Shown here one piece after another: positions 1 through 5,222 of a stretch of DNA of 11,984 nt. The notes beneath the pieces were generated by a model. That model saw nothing but the letters and a program-made list of their open reading frames with translations. It was not told the DNA's origin and made no database searches. The position numbers were made by a program, and so were the translations under genes. The DNA comes from an uncultured beta proteobacterium (lineage in GTDB: Bacteria; Pseudomonadota; Gammaproteobacteria; Burkholderiales; Burkholderiaceae). Within the stretch, counting starts at the first letter, position 1. Each line of letters begins with the position of its first letter. The stretch covers positions 1-11,984 of the forward strand of contig CAITHY010000040.1 of the NCBI GenBank assembly GCA_903892315.1, given 5' to 3'.

Positions 1-34
1 CCAGCTCTGCAGAAATAACCTGCTGATCCTTCAC
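1..34 (-). CDS. rimP: RimP ribosome maturation factor, N-terminal fragment (partial)
   Basis: Only the first 11 codons and one base lie in the window, running off the left edge. They start at a GTG (34-32) and read VKDQQVISAEL. An AAGGGG Shine-Dalgarno sequence sits at 44-39, 4 nt before the GTG, which decides the start. RimP is a 30S subunit assembly factor. The assignment rests on three things: the scpB-rluB-rimP-nusA-infB order known in Burkholderiales, the good ribosome binding site, and the resemblance of these residues to RimP N-termini of Polynucleobacter as I remember them. Eleven residues cannot prove it; another minus-strand gene is possible. A strong terminator-like hairpin lies only 25 nt upstream of the start codon, so expression needs either read-through or a promoter I cannot see. 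Confidence 0.55.
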   Translation of the reverse strand, partial: MKDQQVISAEL

Positions 35-58
35 GACACCCCTTCATACCAAAATGGC

Positions 59-84
59 AAAAAAAAATGGGCTTCAAAGCCCAT
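59..84 (-). terminator. Rho-independent terminator or attenuator just upstream of rimP
   Basis: On the minus strand a perfect 7-bp stem (84-78 pairing with 73-67, ATGGGCT and its complement) with a 4-nt loop is followed directly by a run of eight T (66-59). On the plus strand there is no U-tract, so the terminator works leftward. It lies between a promoter-like TATAAT and the rimP start, so it may act as an attenuator rather than a plain gene end. Confidence 0.75.
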
Positions 85-147
85 ATTCTCGAAATTCAGA
101 ACAGGCCGACTTACGTTGATCGCAACATCAGTCGGTAAACACTAAAA

Positions 148-165
148 ACAGCAGAATCCTGCTGT
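148..165 (-). terminator. Rho-independent terminator after rluB / 5' hairpin of leader RNA
   Basis: On the minus strand the 7-bp stem ACAGCAG/CTGCTGT with loop GATT (165-148) is followed by TTTT (147-144). For transcripts coming from scpB-rluB, whose stop codon ends at 208, this is a normal-looking terminator 43 nt downstream. For a transcript starting at the TATAAT at 180-175 it would instead be a stem at the very 5' end and too early to terminate. Confidence 0.55.
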
Positions 166-174
166 AAGACCGAA

Positions 175-206
175 ATTATAGCCTATTTGGCAGAAAACTG
201 ATACAA
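175..206 (-). promoter_or_regulatory. Promoter for the rimP leader / small RNA
   Basis: A perfect -10 hexamer TATAAT lies at 180-175 on the minus strand, right after the rluB stop. The -35 is weak: TTGTAT at 206-201 gives a spacing of 20 nt, longer than ideal, and the hexamer at 17 nt (TATCAG) matches poorly. There is no TGn extension. The expected start is near 170-165, immediately before hairpin 1. Confidence 0.5.
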
Positions 207-207
207 A

Positions 208-1998
208 TCAGAAGCTTTCGCCTGGATTACGGGGTTTTCTAGGTCCCTTATTGAAGGGTTTGCGCCCTTTTGGTGCGCCCCGTTTAGGCCCATTCCCGGG
301 ACTCTGGGGGTTGCCGGTCACAAATGCAGACTGTCCGTGGTGAACTTTGCCGCCTTTACTGCGGTTTTGACCCTGACCACCTTGTCCGCCCTGCCCGCCT
401 CGACCGCCTTGACCACCCTGACCAGGTCGACCACCTTGAGTACGACCACGAAATGGACCGCGCCCTTCGCCAGAACCACCACCGCCTGGTTTACCGCCTC
501 TACCCTGATGCGTCAGGCCATTGTGACCGCTAGCAAGGGTTAAGGCATCACGGGATCCCCAGTAAGAAACAGAGGTTTGCATTGGATCAGGCTGGAAATC
601 TTCTCCCGTTGGACGACGATCACGATTATTGGCATTGGAGTTAGGGTTGCGACCCTTGTCTTGCGGCTGTGGCATTTTTAAGCCAGCAGACTTCATCAAG
701 TTATAGATGCCGCCGGCTTCAATCTCTTCCCACTTGCCACGACGTAAGCGTGGAGGTAACAAGAAAATGCCATAACGAGTTCGAATTAATCGAGACACCA
801 CATGACCAACAGCCTCAAACATACGACGCACTTCACGATTACGACCTTCGTTTAATGCAACGTGGTACCAACGGTTAGCACCTTCACCACCACCCATCGC
901 TAGACGTAAGAATTTTGCTTGGCCATCATCGAGCGTAATACCACTCTTTAAAAGCGCTGTGTTTTCTTGACTAAGGTCACCCAAGATACGGACAGCGTAT
1001 TCACGCTCAACACCGTAACGGGGATGCATTAAACGATTCGCCAACTCACCAGAAGTGGTAAATAACAAAAGACCTTCAGTATTAAAGTCCAGGCGACCTA
1101 CTGCGATCCAGCGTCCTTGACGCGGTTTAGGTAAACGATCAAATACCGTTGGACGACCTTCAGGGTCAGACTGACTCACGATCTCGCCAGCAGGCTTGTG
1201 ATACATGATCACGCGTGGTGGCTTAGTCTGAATCTTGCGATGCACAGGCTTGCCATTGATGCGTACTTGATCCGTTGGTCCAATACGTTGGCCAATGTGT
1301 GCAGGTAATCCGTTAACCGATACGCGCCCTTGAATAATCAAGTCCTCCATATCGCGACGAGATCCCATACCAACATCCGCCAATACCTTGTGCAACTTAA
1401 CGGTATCTTCATCATCAGCATCATCATCTAAACCATCGAGGTCAGACCAAACTTCATCACGTAAACTGAGCGGGAGGTCATCCACGTTTGCAAACTGCAG
1501 ACTACTCATCTCTTCATCTGTTGGCGCATCTGGATCTTCATCTTCACGTGAACGTTGTGCGCGTTGTGCGCGACGCTCGGCTCCGGTCTGATGGGACACC
1601 TCATTCTCATTCACACCATCAGGATTTTTGACTTCTTCAACCTCAGGAGCATCCAAAGCGGCATCAAACTCCCCAGAAACTACCGAAGCAAACAAAGCCT
1701 CACTCTCAGCTGGATTAGGCGCTAATTTGGCAGATTGGTTATTACCTTGGTGATGGCCACCTTCACGGGGTCCATTGGACTCTCCACCTTCACGGCGTGG
1801 GCGATCTTTACTAAATGGACGCTTCTTATTGAAGGGGTGCTTACTACCTCCTGCGCCTTGGCGGCGTGGACGACGTTCACCGCGCTCTCCGCTTTCAGAC
1901 TTTTGGCCATCTGAGTTTGATGGCGTAGCGTCTGCATTGGAAGGAGTTGCCGATGAATTCACTATCGGGGATGAATCGTTTTCGTTAGAGCTTGTCAT
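208..1998 (-). CDS. rluB: 23S rRNA pseudouridine synthase RluB (RsuA family) with long disordered tails
   Basis: RsuA/RluB-family enzymes convert a uridine of 23S rRNA (U2605 in E. coli numbering, for RluB) to pseudouridine during large-subunit assembly. The 596-residue product has an S4 RNA-binding domain at about 200-250 ([15 protein letters not shown]...) and a catalytic domain at about 260-440. The signature [12 protein letters not shown] begins at 301, with catalytic Asp304, and the [17 protein letters not shown] segment is near 383. The E. coli protein is about 290 residues; the extra length is an N-terminal tail of about 200 residues (first basic, then acidic) and a Gly/Gln/Arg-rich C-terminal tail from about 498. 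Long tails are common for this protein in Burkholderiales. The ATG lies 6 nt after the scpB stop with no clear Shine-Dalgarno sequence (A/T-rich), so translation is probably coupled to scpB. The choice of RluB rather than another RsuA-family member rests on the family signature together with scpB linkage. Confidence 0.93.
   Translation of the reverse strand: MTSSNENDSSPIVNSSATPSNADATPSNSDGQKSESGERGERRPRRQGAGGSKHPFNKKRPFSKDRPRREGGESNGPREGGHHQGNNQSAKLAPNPAESEALFASVVSGEFDAALDAPEVEEVKNPDGVNENEVSHQTGAERRAQRAQRSREDEDPDAPTDEEMSSLQFANVDDLPLSLRDEVWSDLDGLDDDADDEDTVKLHKVLADVGMGSRRDMEDLIIQGRVSVNGLPAHIGQRIGPTDQVRINGKPVHRKIQTKPPRVIMYHKPAGEIVSQSDPEGRPTVFDRLPKPRQGRWIAVGRLDFNTEGLLLFTTSGELANRLMHPRYGVEREYAVRILGDLSQENTALLKSGITLDDGQAKFLRLAMGGGEGANRWYHVALNEGRNREVRRMFEAVGHVVSRLIRTRYGIFLLPPRLRRGKWEEIEAGGIYNLMKSAGLKMPQPQDKGRNPNSNANNRDRRPTGEDFQPDPMQTSVSYWGSRDALTLASGHNGLTHQGRGGKPGGGGSGEGRGPFRGRTQGGRPGQGGQGGRGGQGGQGGQGQNRSKGGKVHHGQSAFVTGNPQSPGNGPKRGAPKGRKPFNKGPRKPRNPGESF
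371..433 (-). repeat. 9-bp tandem repeat in rluB encoding GGQ/GGR units
   Basis: Seven imperfect 9-bp units lie head to tail (for example ccctgacca, ccttgtccg, ccctgcccg, cctcgaccg, ccttgacca). On the coding strand each unit gives Gly-Gly-Gln or Gly-Gly-Arg with small variations. The unit length keeps the frame, so copy-number changes would only lengthen or shorten the tail. Confidence 0.75.
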
Positions 1999-2004
1999 TA
2001 ATTA

Positions 2005-2733
2005 TTATTTTGTTTCGTCTGGTTTATCTTCAGACTCAGGGGTAACTTCCTCGGCATCTTGTTCAGAAACTTCAATACTGGTTTCTTCTACAGCAACTTC
2101 AGTTGTCTCTTCTTCAATCTCGCTCACCTCTTGAGTATCAGCATCAATGACGACTGTCTCTACGGTGGCAGACGGATCAAATTCCATTACAGCTTGACCT
2201 AATTGTTCTGCAGCAGCCATTGGTGCAGCATCTTCCAGCATCGGCAAGCTTTGTAAATTGGTCAGACTAAGGTCGTCTAAAAATTGTTTAGTGGTGGCAT
2301 ACAAACCTGGACGACCAACGGTTTCTTTGTGGCCAATCACCTCAACCCAACCACGATCTTCTAACTGCTTCATGACGTTACTGCTTACAGCAACACCACG
2401 AATCTCTTCGATCTCACCACGGGTTACTGGCTGACGGTAAGCGATGATGGCTAAAGTTTCCATCACAGCACGCGAATACTTTGGCGGCTTTTCAGGAGTC
2501 AAGCGATCGAGGTACTCGCGCATCGCCAGACGGCTTTGAAAACGCCAGCCAGTTGCGATATGCACTAATTCCATACCCTTGTCATCCCAAGCGCGTTGCA
2601 GTTCGACTAAAGCCTCATCGATATCTGCCGTAGTGATGTCTTCTATAAATAAGCGAGACAAATCAGCAACGGTAAGTGGTTCCTGTGCGCATAGGAGGGC
2701 TGTTTCAATGACGCGCTTATTGTGATCGTCCAT
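2005..2733 (-). CDS. scpB: Segregation and condensation protein ScpB
   Basis: ScpB is the winged-helix kleisin-associated partner of ScpA in the SMC condensin complex, which compacts and separates replicated chromosomes in the cytoplasm. Two winged-helix units are expected at about 1-80 and 88-155. The family hallmarks are [19 protein letters not shown] at 95-113 and [10 protein letters not shown] at 139-148. The core ends near 160; residues 180-242 form a Glu-rich acidic tail typical of the longer proteobacterial versions. The ATG at 2733 is the first in-frame start and agrees with the family N-terminus (helix beginning KRVIETALL), but no strong Shine-Dalgarno sequence precedes it. scpA is not in the window; scpB here is in a pair with rluB, the usual arrangement in this group. 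Confidence 0.93.
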   Translation of the reverse strand: MDDHNKRVIETALLCAQEPLTVADLSRLFIEDITTADIDEALVELQRAWDDKGMELVHIATGWRFQSRLAMREYLDRLTPEKPPKYSRAVMETLAIIAYRQPVTRGEIEEIRGVAVSSNVMKQLEDRGWVEVIGHKETVGRPGLYATTKQFLDDLSLTNLQSLPMLEDAAPMAAAEQLGQAVMEFDPSATVETVVIDADTQEVSEIEEETTEVAVEETSIEVSEQDAEEVTPESEDKPDETK

Positions 2734-2778
2734 AAAATTCGGGCTACCAGGAGCAATCCTGATTAGGCTTTAAAAATG

Positions 2779-2807
2779 TATTTAGTAATGGGTTTTGGTG
2801 TTTTCAA
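2779..2807 (-). promoter_or_regulatory. Possible promoter of scpB-rluB
   Basis: On the minus strand TTGAAA (2807-2802, five of six matches to the -35 consensus) is followed after exactly 17 nt by TAAATA (2784-2779), a poor -10. It would start transcription about 40 nt before scpB. A small 5-bp stem-loop (2748-2761) lies between it and the start codon. This is the best candidate in the intergenic region, but weak. Confidence 0.3.
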
Positions 2808-2860
2808 GCTACTACGGACAATCCATCTCATCAATTCTTATTGGGATATGACCGCGCTGC

Positions 2861-2878
2861 AACGAAGTACTTTTCGTT
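2861..2878. repeat. Inverted repeat in the scpB/patatin intergenic region
   Basis: AACGAA (2861-2866) and TTCGTT (2873-2878) are perfect inverted arms around a 6-nt centre, and the overlapping 2865-2872 (AAGTACTT) is itself a perfect 8-bp palindrome. It lies just upstream of a TATAAG hexamer, so it could be an operator. There is no U-tract, so it is not a terminator. Confidence 0.4.
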
Positions 2879-2898
2879 CACCTTGTCCCCATTATAAG
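2871..2898 (+). promoter_or_regulatory. Possible promoter of the patatin-like gene
   Basis: TATAAG (2893-2898) matches the -10 consensus at five of six bases; the hexamer 16 nt upstream (TTTTCG, 2871-2876) is a weak -35. A start near 2905 would give a leader of about 70 nt to the ATG at 2975, but would leave almost none for the ATG at 2921. Confidence 0.3.
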
Positions 2899-2974
2899 GT
2901 AGGCTCAATACAATAGCCACATGCACAAGAATTCAAGCAACTCCCCCTTATCGACGCCCAGGGACATAGATTCC

Positions 2975-3844
2975 ATGGAGCGACGTCGACTACTAGGCCT
3001 CGGAATTGGTATGGGAGCCCTTCTTGGGGGTGCAGGTTTAAGCTCTTGCAGCCTTGTGGGGAGCAAAAAACCGGTTGTTGGCTTGGTTCTAGGTGCTGGA
3101 GCAGCTCGAGGATTTGCCCACGTAGGTGTAATCAAGGCATTAGAAGCCCAGGGCATCAGACCCGATATTGTTGTTGGTAGTAGCGCTGGCAGCGTGATTG
3201 CCACCCTACTCGCCTCAGGCGCCACCGGAAACGATCTCAATCGCCTAGCCCTCAATCTAGATGAGGCCACCATTGCTGACTGGGGACTTCCGTTTGCCGG
3301 CCGATTTGGCGGTCTCATCAAGGGTGATGCCCTACAGAATATGGTTAATCGAGAAGTCCAAAACAAATCGATTGAACAAATGCGCATCCCCTTGGGAATT
3401 GTTGCAACGGAATTGCAGTCGGGCAAAGGGGTTTTATTTAGAACGGGTAACACCGGCTTAGCGGTTCGCGCATCTTGCAGCGTACCCGGAGTATTTCAGC
3501 CGGCAGTCATCAGCGGCAAAGAATATGTGGATGGTGGTTTAGTAGCGCCAGTACCCGTCAGCTACGCAAGACAAATGGGGGCAACCTTAGTCATTGCGGT
3601 GAATATTTCTTCTGAGCCTATTCAGCAAGATGCCAGCGGAACCTTAGGCATCTTGCAACAAACCATTTCTATCATGCAACGAAGCATCAATCAATACGAA
3701 CTCAAAAGTGCTGACATCGTGATTCAGCCACAATTAAAACAAATGGGTAGTGGTGATTTCAAATCTAGAAATGCCGCCATTCTGGCCGGTGAGGCTGCGG
3801 CGCAAGAGCAAATGGGATTTATTAAAGAGAAGCTCAAGGGCTAA
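2975..3844 (+). CDS. Patatin-like phospholipase (RssA-type) lipoprotein
   Basis: This is a patatin-fold serine hydrolase expected to cleave acyl esters of phospholipids through a Ser-Asp dyad. With the start at 2975 the product has 289 residues. The oxyanion-hole motif GAGAARG is at 40-46, the nucleophile elbow GSSAG at 68-72 (Ser70), and the DGG motif with catalytic Asp186 follows EYV. The N-terminus begins MERRRLLGLG, followed by a hydrophobic stretch and the lipobox LSSC, giving lipidated Cys25. The RR-x-LL pattern also fits a Tat signal. An upstream ATG at 2921 would give 307 residues, but it has no Shine-Dalgarno sequence and would put a polar stretch before the signal peptide; the 2975 ATG has AGGGA at 2960-2964, 10 nt away. 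The gene is alone on its strand. The lipid substrate and the final membrane are not shown by the sequence. Confidence 0.88.
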   Translation: MERRRLLGLGIGMGALLGGAGLSSCSLVGSKKPVVGLVLGAGAARGFAHVGVIKALEAQGIRPDIVVGSSAGSVIATLLASGATGNDLNRLALNLDEATIADWGLPFAGRFGGLIKGDALQNMVNREVQNKSIEQMRIPLGIVATELQSGKGVLFRTGNTGLAVRASCSVPGVFQPAVISGKEYVDGGLVAPVPVSYARQMGATLVIAVNISSEPIQQDASGTLGILQQTISIMQRSINQYELKSADIVIQPQLKQMGSGDFKSRNAAILAGEAAAQEQMGFIKEKLKG

Positions 3845-3869
3845 GCTTTAAATCCCCATTTTGTTGTCG

Positions 3870-3878
3870 TGGTATAGT
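3870..3878 (+). promoter_or_regulatory. Extended -10 promoter of brnTA
   Basis: TGG followed by TATAGT (3870-3878) is an extended -10 element (TGn plus five of six consensus bases). A -35 at proper spacing is not obvious, which an extended -10 can compensate. The expected transcription start, near 3885, falls inside the palindrome at 3880-3915, so a repressor bound there would block initiation. Confidence 0.55.
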
Positions 3879-3879
3879 T

Positions 3880-3915
3880 CCATACATCTAATTGTAGTTA
3901 CAATTTGATGTATGG
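3880..3915. promoter_or_regulatory. Palindromic BrnA operator overlapping the brnT start codon
   Basis: This 36-nt near-perfect palindrome has outer arms CCATACATC (3880-3888) and GATGTATGG (3907-3915), inner arms AATTGTA (3890-3896) and TACAATT (3899-3905), one mismatch (3889/3906) and a GT centre. Sixteen of eighteen symmetric positions are complementary. BrnA-family antitoxins are ribbon-helix-helix repressors that bind inverted repeats in their own promoter, and this is the only large palindrome at the promoter. The right arm contains the brnT ATG. Confidence 0.7.
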
Positions 3916-4181
3916 AGATTACCTATGATCAATCAAAAAACCTACACAACATTCGACAGCGAAATCTCTCCTTCGAGAGCGCAAGAGATTTTGATTTTGA
4001 AACAGCCAATTTCACAACCGACAAAAGAAAAAACTATGGAGAGATTAGAAGGTGTGCTCTGGGATTTCTTGGGAACAGACTGCATGCTATGGTATTTACA
4101 GAAACCGCCAAGGGAATTCGGGTAATTAGCTTTAGAAAAGCCAATAAACGAGAGATTATGAGTTATGAACAGAAAAATTAA
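3912..4181 (+). CDS. brnT: BrnT-family toxin of a type II toxin-antitoxin module
   Basis: BrnT toxins are small RelE-like ribonucleases that arrest translation and are held inactive by BrnA. The 89-residue product matches the family in length and layout: an opening MEITYDQSKNLHNIRQRN (family pattern Asp-x-x-Lys-Asn followed by a helix and an SFE-like segment), a central beta region GFLGNRLHAMVFTE, and the C-terminal hallmark IRVISFRKANKREIMSYE. An in-frame TGA at 3906-3908 makes the ATG at 3912 the first possible start; it has no Shine-Dalgarno sequence, which would keep toxin synthesis low. Its 3' end overlaps brnA by 17 nt. Sampled lines of this module have about 28-42% G+C, against about 50% in a sampled line of the patatin gene, which suggests it was acquired. 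Family assignment is strong; RNase activity is inferred from the family. Confidence 0.88.
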   Translation: MEITYDQSKNLHNIRQRNLSFESARDFDFETANFTTDKRKNYGEIRRCALGFLGNRLHAMVFTETAKGIRVISFRKANKREIMSYEQKN

Positions 4182-4437
4182 AAATGATCAAGACGACTTT
4201 GAGTGGAGTGCGGCAGAGATAAAAGCATCCAAAAAGATCAATTCACTTCCAAAATCATTACAAGAAAAACTTGCGTCACGGAAAAAAAGGGGTCCACAAA
4301 CTAAGCCGATAAAGGTTTCAACAACTATTCGCTTATCCAGCGATGTCATTGAATCCTTTAAGGCTACTGGCGATGGCTGGCAAACAAAAATTGATTTAGC
4401 ACTTAAGCAGTGGCTTCAAGAGCACACGCTTGTTTAG
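4165..4437 (+). CDS. brnA: BrnA-family antitoxin / autorepressor
   Basis: BrnA neutralises BrnT and represses the brnTA promoter as a dimeric DNA-binding protein. The 90-residue product has a charged N-terminal part (1-42) that in the family wraps the toxin. It then carries RGPQTKPIK and a ribbon-helix-helix segment at about 49-86 (strand KVSTTIRL, then helices SSDVIESFKATG and GWQTKIDLALKQWL). The run FKATGDGWQTKID is characteristic of this family. The start codon lies inside the end of brnT (17-nt overlap), which implies translational coupling; a GAGAG stretch lies about 12 nt upstream. The toxin-first gene order is usual for brnTA and unlike most type II systems. The gene ends 12 nt before the convergent nlpC/p60 gene with no clear terminator. 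Confidence 0.9.
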   Translation: MNRKIKNDQDDFEWSAAEIKASKKINSLPKSLQEKLASRKKRGPQTKPIKVSTTIRLSSDVIESFKATGDGWQTKIDLALKQWLQEHTLV

Positions 4438-4449
4438 GGAAGTGAGCTA

Positions 4450-5097
4450 CTAAAGGCTGCGTGACTTACGCTTGAGATTTTTAACTTCGTTGAGAAGCTC
4501 TTGACGTTCAGAGTCATCTAGATTGTCGCTACCATCTAAACGACGCGCTCCATCAAAACGTTTATCCCAATAGAGACTACTGAGATCATCCACTCGTACA
4601 TTGGTCCCTTTAGAGGGTGAGTGAATGAATTTGTTATCGCCCACATAGATTCCGACGTGAGAAAAAGTAAGGCGCATCGTATTAAAAAATACGAGATCCC
4701 CTGGCTGCAATTCTTCACGGGTAATGGGTTTGCCAACACGACTCATTTGGGTTGACTTACGTGGTAATAGGAATCCTAATTTGTCCTTAAAGACGTAGCC
4801 AACAAAACTGCTGCCGTCCAATCCAGACTGAGGCAATTCTGAATCCCAGCGATAACGCACGCCAATCACCTCCATAGCGCGGTTGATTAATTCTTCTGAT
4901 TTACCAGACACGGTATCAGCCAAGCGATCAGACACTCTCGCAATGTAGGAGCGTCCTGCCTGGAACATACTCTCTTTAGGAACCACCGCTTCAGAAGATG
5001 CCTCTGGCGCTGGATCAGCCGCATAGGCAGATACAGACACGATGGTGCCCAAGCTGAGGGCCAGTACTTGTAGAAGTAGGGCTTTTTTCAATGACAT
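4450..5097 (-). CDS. Secreted NlpC/P60-domain protein lacking the catalytic Cys
   Basis: NlpC/P60 (C40) proteins are cysteine peptidases that cut peptide stems of murein. Numbered from the TTG at 5100, the protein has a signal peptide (about 1-28, LKKALLLQVLALSLG then AYA-A) and an NlpC/P60 domain at about 68-170. It has the family runs LPRKSTQMSRVGKPI, LQPGDLVFF and SHVGIYVG, with His148 in the catalytic His position and His160 as the likely third residue. The expected LDCSxF motif reads LDGSSF: the catalytic Cys is Gly96, codon GGC at 4815-4813. Either the enzyme is inactive (perhaps a binding or regulatory protein) or there is a base error, since TGC would restore Cys. The ATG at 5097 is preferred over the TTG one codon earlier; neither has a good Shine-Dalgarno sequence. 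A Lys/Arg-rich tail closes the protein. Confidence 0.85.
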   Translation of the reverse strand: MSLKKALLLQVLALSLGTIVSVSAYAADPAPEASSEAVVPKESMFQAGRSYIARVSDRLADTVSGKSEELINRAMEVIGVRYRWDSELPQSGLDGSSFVGYVFKDKLGFLLPRKSTQMSRVGKPITREELQPGDLVFFNTMRLTFSHVGIYVGDNKFIHSPSKGTNVRVDDLSSLYWDKRFDGARRLDGSDNLDDSERQELLNEVKNLKRKSRSL

Positions 5098-5186
5098 CAA
5101 ATCAGTTTAACAAAGAACCTTTAATTAACCAAGTCTTCACTCTAAGCTTAAGTCATTGTTTATTAAGGTAAATTTGCTTTAAATTA

Positions 5187-5214
5187 GGGCAAATGCACCA
5201 AATTAGCCCATTTG
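5187..5214. repeat. Inverted and direct repeats between yejF and the nlpC/p60 gene
   Basis: CAAATG (5190-5195) and CATTTG (5209-5214) form a 6-bp inverted repeat. GGGC (5187-5190) can pair with GCCC (5206-5209) as an alternative stem. AAATTAG is present twice (5181-5187, 5200-5206). There is no proper U-tract, so I do not call it a terminator; it may be part of the promoter region of the nlpC/p60 gene. Confidence 0.3.
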
Positions 5215-5222
5215 AGTGGGGT

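Larger units (their letters stand above)
59..170 (-). ncRNA. Predicted structured leader RNA of rimP or independent small RNA
   Basis: A transcript starting about 7 nt after the TATAAT at 180-175 would run from about 170-165 to the U-tract ending at 59. It would carry three stem-loops in a row: hairpin 1 at 165-148 (7-bp stem, 4-nt loop); hairpin 2 at 135-106 (5-bp outer stem 135-131/110-106, internal loop, then a 4-bp inner stem 126-123/118-115); and terminator hairpin 3 at 84-67. No open reading frame of note is present. In E. coli the nusA operon leader contains terminators and the operon is autoregulated by NusA; a similar attenuator is one reading. A free-standing sRNA of about 105-112 nt is the other. 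I do not recognise a known RNA family. Confidence 0.4.

Noticed and set aside
35..207. tRNA (metY-like) gene in the rimP leader, as in E. coli
   Set aside because: The stems do not form a cloverleaf, and there is no T-loop GTTC motif or CCA end; only simple hairpins are present.
1775..2134. 119-codon plus-strand open frame across the rluB/scpB junction
   Set aside because: It is antisense to the low-complexity start of rluB and the acidic tail of scpB; its Ser/Arg-rich product reflects the opposite-strand repeats, and both overlapping genes are clearly real.
2905..3453. 182-codon minus-strand open frame
   Set aside because: It is antisense to the patatin gene with its intact catalytic motifs; the Pro/Arg/Ala-rich product looks like an antisense shadow.
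4430..4465. Bidirectional terminator between brnA and the nlpC/p60 gene
   Set aside because: I looked for a stem with U-tract between these convergent genes and found no convincing one in the 12-nt gap or the flanking gene ends.
5101..5222. Terminator of the yejABEF operon
   Set aside because: Several short repeats could pair, but none gives a stable stem followed by a T-run on the minus strand.
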